A stretch of 19,007 nt of DNA. Source: CAZNVB01 sp964651495. GTDB taxonomy: Bacteria; Acidobacteriota; Aminicenantia; Aminicenantales; UBA8522. The notes beneath the pieces are model-generated. The model was not told where the DNA came from. It did not search any database and saw only the letters and a program-made list of their open reading frames with translations. Positions 15,269-19,007 of this stretch are shown in pieces; position 1 is the stretch's first letter, and every line of letters starts with the position of its first letter. The DNA lies in NCBI GenBank assembly GCA_964651495.1, contig CAZYWP010000052.1:1-19007 (forward strand), read 5' to 3'. A program made the position numbers and the translations under genes.

Positions 15269-16315
15269 TCAAGAAATATTCGTTGTCTGGATTCGCCGGA
15301 AGATGTTGATGATGTCCTTGAGAAGGGCGGCGGCCGCGCCCCGCGGGTCCGATTTCCCGCCCGTTACGGTTACTTCGCCCATCGTGTCGGTGAAAAAGGT
15401 GATCCCCTTGTTCGTTCCGTTGACGCCGAAAAGCGGGTGGGCGCAGTCGATGGCAGTGAGCTTCACTTCGGCTTTGAATCGAGCGCCGGCTTTGTGGATT
15501 TTGCCCAAAAGCTTCAGGACTTTTCCCTCGGCTTTGGCGGCAATCCGGAGATGATCAGGAACTTCGGTTATCCCCTGCACATCGATATCGCCGAGCGTCA
15601 GGTCGAGCCCCAGCACGGCATTGGCCAGGAGGAGAATCTTGACCGCTGTATCCCATCCTTCCACATCCTGGGATGGATCGGGTTCGGCGATGCCTTTCGC
15701 CTTTGCCTCCCGGAGAGCGTCTTCATAGCGAATCCCCTGGGCCATCTGCGTCAAGATATAGTTTGTCGTCCCGTTGAGGATCCCTTCGATTCGCATGATT
15801 TCAGCGCCAGCGAGTGAATATACGCCGAGGTCAAGGCCGGGGAGAGCGGCGCCCGCCGCGGCGCTGAATTCGAGCGCCAGACTTTTATCTTCAGCCTTTT
15901 GCTTCAGACCCTTGAAATCGACGACGAGAGGGCCTTTATTCGCGGTCACGACATGACAGCCGTTGTCCAGAGCAAGTCGAACAAAGCTCAGGGCAGGCTC
16001 CCCCGTCTTGAGGTTTGACGGCGTGCACTCGACAACGGCTCCAGGCTCGATCGCCTTGAGAGCTGCTTCCAGGTTGAGGCCTTGTCGCCAGGATGGATGT
16101 CCGGTGAGGTCTCCGATCGGGCCCCCGGGCCAACTCTTGCTCGTGATCGGCCGGTCGGACAGTACTCCCCCTTTGGAGTTTAAAATTGCCCGTATGGCGA
16201 GGTCGAGTCCGTTTCGCCCTTTTACTCGGTCTGACTTTTCATCGACCAGGCGATAGAACGCCCGGCCGACATGGCCGAACCCGATTAAGATAAGACTGAT
16301 CGTTTTTTCTGTCAT
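15269..16315 (-). CDS. hom: Homoserine dehydrogenase, short form without ACT domain
   Basis: It reduces aspartate semialdehyde to homoserine with NAD(P)H, the branch step to threonine and methionine. The 348-residue protein has the nucleotide motif GFGHVG at 12-17, TANKGPL with the catalytic K127, GILNGTTNYIL at 178-188, and PSQDVEGWDTAVK at 214-226, which carries the conserved acid and lysine. It ends soon after the catalytic domain, so the C-terminal ACT domain that gives threonine feedback in many bacteria is absent. The ATG at 16315 is used because the earlier reading to 16378 translates tRNA-Ser. There is no strong ribosome site directly before it; GGGAGGG lies about 20 nt upstream. It follows tRNA-Ser(CGA) by 35 nt, so co-transcription with the tRNA is likely. 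Threonine synthase is 2.4 kb away on the other strand. Confidence 0.93.
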   Translation of the reverse strand: MTEKTISLILIGFGHVGRAFYRLVDEKSDRVKGRNGLDLAIRAILNSKGGVLSDRPITSKSWPGGPIGDLTGHPSWRQGLNLEAALKAIEPGAVVECTPSNLKTGEPALSFVRLALDNGCHVVTANKGPLVVDFKGLKQKAEDKSLALEFSAAAGAALPGLDLGVYSLAGAEIMRIEGILNGTTNYILTQMAQGIRYEDALREAKAKGIAEPDPSQDVEGWDTAVKILLLANAVLGLDLTLGDIDVQGITEVPDHLRIAAKAEGKVLKLLGKIHKAGARFKAEVKLTAIDCAHPLFGVNGTNKGITFFTDTMGEVTVTGGKSDPRGAAAALLKDIINIFRRIQTTNIS

Positions 16316-16337
16316 GGGCCGGACAGGACTCTGGGCC

Positions 16338-16349
16338 CTCCCGAAGGAA
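16338..16349 (-). promoter_or_regulatory. Small UUCG-capped stem-loop between tRNA-Ser(CGA) and hom
   Basis: On the minus strand TTCC and GGAG enclose the stable tetraloop TTCG (four pairs, one G-U), beginning 1 nt after the encoded CCA. It lies where a tRNA 3' processing enzyme would act, and it parallels the stem-loop after the other tRNA-Ser. It is short and could be chance. Confidence 0.25.
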
Positions 16350-16350
16350 C

Positions 16351-16442
16351 TGGCGGAGAGGGTGGGATTCGAACCCACGATCCCGGTTGCCCAGGATAAC
16401 GGTTTTCGAGACCGTCGCCTTCAACCACTCGGCCACCTCTCC
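16351..16442 (-). tRNA. tRNA-Ser, anticodon CGA
   Basis: The minus strand folds into a class-II tRNA with a long variable arm. The acceptor GGAGAGG pairs with CCTCTCC. The anticodon stem ACGGT/ACCGT holds loop CTCGAAA with anticodon CGA (16406-16408), reading UCG. The T-arm is identical to that of the other tRNA-Ser in the window, the discriminator is G, and CCA (16351-16353) is encoded. Confidence 0.97.
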
Positions 16443-16469
16443 GCAGACGACTCAATGAGGTCATCGCCA

Positions 16470-16484
16470 GGCATCAAAGATGCC
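16470..16484. repeat. 6-bp perfect hairpin upstream of tRNA-Ser(CGA)
   Basis: GGCATC and GATGCC are separated by 3 nt, 28 nt before the tRNA 5' end. No T-run follows on either strand. It would be in the 5' leader of the tRNA precursor if transcription begins upstream of it. Confidence 0.45.
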
Positions 16485-16500
16485 GTAGCAATCTCAACCT

Positions 16501-16557
16501 AATATTGCGTCGCTTCTGCTGGCGATAACCGGAAAAGCAGAAGCCAGTGCCAATATT
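16501..16557. repeat. Bipartite inverted repeat after tadA
   Basis: A 57-bp element with two nested perfect stems: outer AATATTG/CAATATT (7 bp) and inner GCTTCTGC/GCAGAAGC (8 bp), joined by internal loops of 4 and 6 nt and closed by a 17-nt loop. It begins 6 nt beyond the tadA stop. Neither strand shows a T-run after the stem, so it is not a standard terminator. It may be a mobile repeat (REP- or MITE-like), a 3' UTR structure or a protein-binding site. Confidence 0.6.
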
Positions 16558-16563
16558 TCTTTA

Positions 16564-17016
16564 TTAGCGCTTAGCTTTAAAAAATTCCCCGAGAATTTGA
16601 CCGCATTCCTCCGCCAGCACGCCGCCCTGGATTTCCGGCCGATGGTTCATCTTTTGAAATGGAAACCTAATCACCGACCGGACGGCCCCGGCCTTCGGAT
16701 CGGTTGCGCCAAAAACAAGCCTCCGGACCCTGGCCTGGACGATGGCGCCAAGGCACATGGCGCACGGTTCGAGCGTGACATACAGGTCACAGCCGGCCAG
16801 CCGATAATTTTTTTGTTTGGCGGCGGCCCTCCGGATGGCCACGATTTCCGCGTGCGCCGTGGGGTCGTTCTTGCCGACCGGCTGATTATAACCGCGTGCT
16901 AGAATTCGTCCGTCAGCGACTAGGACGGCTCCGACCGGCACCTCTCCCCTGCTCCTAGCCTTATTGGCCTCGGCAAACGCCCGGCGCATCCATTTTTCGT
17001 CATCTTCGGCCATCAT
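16564..17016 (-). CDS. tadA: tRNA-specific adenosine deaminase
   Basis: TadA changes adenosine 34 to inosine in tRNA-Arg(ACG), which lets that tRNA read several CGN codons. The 150-residue protein has the zinc deaminase signature: H55-A-E57 with E57 as proton shuttle, and PCAMC at 84-88 with zinc ligands C85 and C88. VPVGAVLV near residue 26 and the loop GATDPKAGAVRS are typical of TadA, and the C-terminus QGGVLAEECGQIL matches the family. Two ATGs are adjacent at the start (17016 and 17013); the ribosome site is weak. A promoter just upstream predicts a leader of only about 9 nt. Being near two tRNA-Ser genes has no known functional meaning, since serine tRNAs are not its targets. Confidence 0.95.
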   Translation of the reverse strand: MMAEDDEKWMRRAFAEANKARSRGEVPVGAVLVADGRILARGYNQPVGKNDPTAHAEIVAIRRAAAKQKNYRLAGCDLYVTLEPCAMCLGAIVQARVRRLVFGATDPKAGAVRSVIRFPFQKMNHRPEIQGGVLAEECGQILGEFFKAKR

Positions 17017-17031
17017 TTCCAGAAGAGCCAG

Positions 17032-17060
17032 ATTTTACACGCCCTCGGCCGAATTTACAA
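17032..17060 (-). promoter_or_regulatory. Promoter of tadA
   Basis: On the minus strand TTGTAA (17055-17060) and TAAAAT (17032-17037) are 17 bp apart. Transcription would start near 17025, giving a very short leader before the ATG at 17016. Confidence 0.5.
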
Positions 17061-17204
17061 CTTCGGGCGGCTTTTTCGGACGTTGCCTATATTTCGGGCG
17101 ATAGGATCTATATCACGGCCCTGGGCGGCTGATTGGCCGAGCGGAACAGATCCTCGGCGCCTGGGAACCGAGAATTTAGATGATGATGACAAGTGCGATG
17201 GACT

Positions 17205-17218
17205 TCCTGAATTCAGGA
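17205..17218. repeat. 14-bp perfect palindrome
   Basis: TCCTGAATTCAGGA reads the same on both strands. It lies in the middle of the gap between tadA and the AAA gene, about 100 bp from the AAA promoter. It could be a dimeric regulator site or chance. Confidence 0.4.
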
Positions 17219-17288
17219 TCTGAGGTCTGAGCAAAAGATCATCCCTTCTGCTCCCCTTGCCCTTGAGCATAATATGTGTCTTTTTAGT

Positions 17289-17332
17289 CCGATAATATTT
17301 ATACTTGACATTTGAAAATATCGGGTTATTAT
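17289..17332 (+). promoter_or_regulatory. Near-consensus promoter with flanking inverted repeat, AAA gene
   Basis: A perfect -35 TTGACA (17305-17310) and a -10 TATTAT (17327-17332) are separated by 16 bp. Counting 7 nt from the -10 puts the transcript start on the A of the ATG at 17339, so the mRNA would be leaderless; no ribosome site is seen. CCGATA (17289-17294) and TATCGG (17319-17324) form an inverted repeat centred on the -35, in the right place for an operator. Confidence 0.6.
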
Positions 17333-17338
17333 ATAGAT

Positions 17339-18595
17339 ATGATTAAAAGAACTCTGCTCGCCCAGCTTGAATCTCATCTCCATTCAAAAGAAATCAGCCT
17401 TATTGTTGGTCCCAGGCAGGCCGGGAAAACGACGCTGATGTTGATGCTGAAGAAGCTCCTTGAATCACAGGGCCTGCCAACAGTGTATTTTAACCTCGAT
17501 ATCGAAGCCGACATGCGATATTTTCTCTCTCAGGAATCGCTCCTCCAAAAGATCGAACTTGAGGTCGGAAAGAAGAAGGCGTTTATTTTCCTCGACGAAA
17601 TCCAACGAAAAGAGAATGCGGGGCTTTTTCTCAAGGGACTTTATGATATGGGGCTCCCCTGTAAGTTCATAGTTTCCGGTTCAGGCAGTGTTGAGCTCAA
17701 GGAGAAAATCCATGAATCGCTCGTCGGGAGAAAAAGAGTCTTTGAACTCAACCCTTTGTCCTTTGAAGAGTTCACTAATTTCAAAACAGACGATCGCTAT
17801 GTGGACAGGATTTCGAATTATCTCAGCTCAGAACCGGAAAAAGCACAGCATTTGCTTGAAGAATACCTGAATTTTGGAGGCTATCCGAGAGTCGTCTTAG
17901 CCGAGGATGCCCGTGAGAAGCAGCGAGAGATCGGCGAGATCTACCAGAGCTATCTCGAGAGAGACATCGCCTACCTTCTCCAAGTCAAGAAAACCGAGTC
18001 TCTGTCTAAACTGATCAGGGTCCTAGCGGCCCAACTGGGCGGGCTTGTTAACGTGGCCGGACTTTCTTCGGAATTGGGGATAGCCGCTCCCACAATCAAA
18101 GATTACCTCTGGTACCTGGAAAAAACGTTCATTTTGCGAAGGGTAACACCTTTCTTTCGGAACGTCCGGAAGGAAATTCGCAAATCTCCCCTCTTCTATT
18201 TTTATGACCTCGGCTTAAGAAACTACGCTGCGGGCGCATTTGGGCGGTTGAACGCAAACGAGGAGGGTTTTGTCTTGCAAAACTTCGTTTTCAATCTGAT
18301 TAAGGAACTCCTCTATTCTACCCCCGCCGAAATTCATTTCTGGCAGACGGTGAACCAAGCCGAGGTCGACTTTGTTTTGGATTTCGCCCGGGAATTGGTC
18401 CCAGTTGAGGTTAAATATTCATATCTTAAGAGGCCGGCGGTTCCACGCGGCCTACGGAGTTTCATCCTGCGCTACAAGCCGGCGAAAGCCTACGTCGTGA
18501 ACAGGACCTTAAAAGAGACTGTCGAAATAGAAAAGACGCAAGTCGTCTTTATCCCATTCTTTGAACTGCCCGCAGAGATCTTGAAGCTGCTCTGA
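17339..18595 (+). CDS. AAA ATPase with DUF4143 / PD-(D/E)XK-like C-terminal domain
   Basis: A 418-residue protein of the widespread AAA_14-DUF4143 group, whose function is poorly known. Walker A GPRQAGKT is at 24-31, Walker B FIFLDE ends at D86-E87, and the sensor-like FIVSGSGS and GRKRVFELNPLSFEEF follow. A winged-helix-like middle part (LAAQLGGLVNVAGLSSELGI) precedes a C-terminal nuclease-like core: HFW, then D344, then E357-V-K359, a D-x12-ExK arrangement typical of the PD-(D/E)XK fold, apparently complete. The ATG at 17339 is chosen; a TTG at 17312 would lie within the promoter. The coding sequence looks more AT-rich than its neighbours and stands alone between tadA and thrC, which suggests lateral transfer. 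Members are often strain-variable; whether this is defence, mobile or housekeeping is not known. Confidence 0.9.
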   Translation: MIKRTLLAQLESHLHSKEISLIVGPRQAGKTTLMLMLKKLLESQGLPTVYFNLDIEADMRYFLSQESLLQKIELEVGKKKAFIFLDEIQRKENAGLFLKGLYDMGLPCKFIVSGSGSVELKEKIHESLVGRKRVFELNPLSFEEFTNFKTDDRYVDRISNYLSSEPEKAQHLLEEYLNFGGYPRVVLAEDAREKQREIGEIYQSYLERDIAYLLQVKKTESLSKLIRVLAAQLGGLVNVAGLSSELGIAAPTIKDYLWYLEKTFILRRVTPFFRNVRKEIRKSPLFYFYDLGLRNYAAGAFGRLNANEEGFVLQNFVFNLIKELLYSTPAEIHFWQTVNQAEVDFVLDFARELVPVEVKYSYLKRPAVPRGLRSFILRYKPAKAYVVNRTLKETVEIEKTQVVFIPFFELPAEILKLL

Positions 18596-18621
18596 ACAAA
18601 AGCGATCAAAAAATCGGATTC

Positions 18622-18650
18622 TTGACTGACATCCGGGGATATTTTATAAA
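18622..18650 (+). promoter_or_regulatory. Sigma70-type promoter of thrC
   Basis: TTGACT (18622-18627) and TATAAA (18645-18650) are exactly 17 bp apart, each matching the consensus at five of six positions. Transcription would start near 18657 and give a leader of about 25 nt containing the GGAGGAG ribosome site. No attenuator-like structure fits in so short a leader. Confidence 0.7.
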
Positions 18651-18681
18651 CTGCTAAAGACCGGCCTGCGGAGGAGTAAAT

Positions 18682-19007
18682 ATGGACCGAGTGGAATGCC
18701 CGTTTTGCAGCATCAAAAAGACCCTGGATGTCTTCGACCCATTCTGTCCTGGGTGCGGGGAGCCGATGCTGGTCTCCTATCCGCGCTTCAGTCGGATATT
18801 TCACAAGGAAAAAGATCTGTCGCTCGACAAATACAGCGACTTCCTGCCGCTCGGCCGGGTGAACCGGAAGCTCAGCCTGGGTGAAGGGAACACGCCCCTT
18901 ATGCCGCTCGAGCGTCTGCGCCGAAAATGGGACCTCCCTCCCCTCTTCGCCAAGAACGAGACCATGAACCCGACCCAGAGCTTCAAGGACCGCGGGACGG
19001 CCGTGGC
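18682..19007 (+). CDS. thrC: Threonine synthase (partial, 3' end beyond window)
   Basis: PLP enzyme that turns O-phosphohomoserine into threonine. Only the first 108 codons are present and the frame is still open at the window end. A short zinc-ribbon-like start (CPFC at 6-9, CPGC at 22-25) is followed by LGEGNTPLMPLERL, then LFAKNETMNPTQSFKDRGTAV, where K102 should form the Schiff base with PLP. This layout is that of the short, thermophile/plant-type threonine synthases. The ribosome site GGAGGAG lies about 5 nt before the ATG, with a good promoter 32 nt further up. Cysteate synthase and other fold-type II relatives share the motif, but threonine synthase is the best fit, and hom nearby supports it. 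Confidence 0.88.
   Translation, partial: MDRVECPFCSIKKTLDVFDPFCPGCGEPMLVSYPRFSRIFHKEKDLSLDKYSDFLPLGRVNRKLSLGEGNTPLMPLERLRRKWDLPPLFAKNETMNPTQSFKDRGTAV

Larger units (their letters stand above)
17017..17338. other. Intergenic region with divergent promoters for tadA and the AAA gene
   Basis: This 322-bp gap contains the tadA promoter at its left end and the AAA gene promoter at its right end. In between are a 14-bp perfect palindrome (17205-17218) and a weak inverted repeat CTCGG/CCGAG (about 17152-17171). A 71-codon minus-strand reading frame (17055-17270) has no recognisable features and is not believed to be a gene. No RNA gene is seen. Confidence 0.6.

Noticed and set aside
16316..16378. 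N-terminal extension of homoserine dehydrogenase
   Set aside because: Also begins inside a tRNA-Ser; the dinucleotide-binding motif fits the start at 16315.
16501..16557. Integron attC site
   Set aside because: The nested stems look similar, but the required GTTRRRY / RYYYAAC core boxes are absent and no integrase or cassettes are seen.
16351..17016. Functional link between tadA and the nearby tRNA-Ser genes
   Set aside because: TadA acts on tRNA-Arg(ACG); neighbouring serine tRNAs lack A34, so proximity is probably chance.
17055..17270. 71-codon minus-strand frame between tadA and the AAA gene
   Set aside because: No family resemblance, no ribosome site, and it overlaps the tadA promoter.

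Overview
The window is GC-rich bacterial DNA carrying ordinary chromosomal housekeeping genes at high density, plus one visibly more AT-rich accessory gene. The organism looks like a diderm (TolC-type outer-membrane protein, lipobox lipoprotein, several exported proteins) with anaerobic metabolism (four-subunit pyruvate:ferredoxin oxidoreductase). A run of exactly 100 N (3695-3794) marks a scaffold join, so this is probably a draft or metagenome-derived assembly. An Aminicenantes/Acidobacteriota-like lineage would fit the gene content (DUF6600 protein, M16 pair, PorCDAB, AAA/DUF4143 ATPase), but this is a guess from gene style and not a placement.

Layout. (1) 44-2781, plus: two overlapping exported M16 peptidase-family genes. 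One has the zinc site and the other has the substrate-side R/Y pair, so they probably form one heterodimeric protease. (2) 2790-3656, minus: an exported SH3-like hypothetical protein, then the N gap. (3) 3950-6981, minus: porC-porD-porA-porB, coupled by ATGA overlaps. (4) 7075-9691, minus: dnaX-ybaB-recR, the classic replication/repair cluster, with a good sigma70-type promoter before dnaX. (5) 9806-10669, plus: an EamA transporter diverging from dnaX. (6) 10672-11850, minus: a Trp-rich DUF6600 lipoprotein with a structured leader and a possible small upstream ORF. (7) 12053-13410, minus: tRNA-Ser(GGA) followed by ornithine aminotransferase. (8) 13583-16442, minus: tRNA-Ser(CGA) followed by homoserine dehydrogenase and a TolC-family protein. 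(9) 16564-17016, minus: tadA. (10) 17339-18595, plus: an AAA/DUF4143 ATPase-nuclease-like protein with a near-consensus promoter that predicts a leaderless mRNA. (11) 18682-end, plus: the first 108 codons of threonine synthase with its own promoter.

How the parts relate: Por links pyruvate and acetyl-CoA through ferredoxin. Homoserine dehydrogenase and threonine synthase belong to the same threonine pathway but lie in separate, divergent units. Ornithine aminotransferase connects ornithine to glutamate and proline metabolism. I found no CRISPR array, transposase, integrase, phage module or recognisable defence island. The best candidates for something undescribed are non-coding: the bipartite inverted repeat at 16501-16557, the promoter-embedded repeat before the AAA gene, the leader of the DUF6600 gene, and the recurring tRNA-Ser plus amino-acid-enzyme arrangement.
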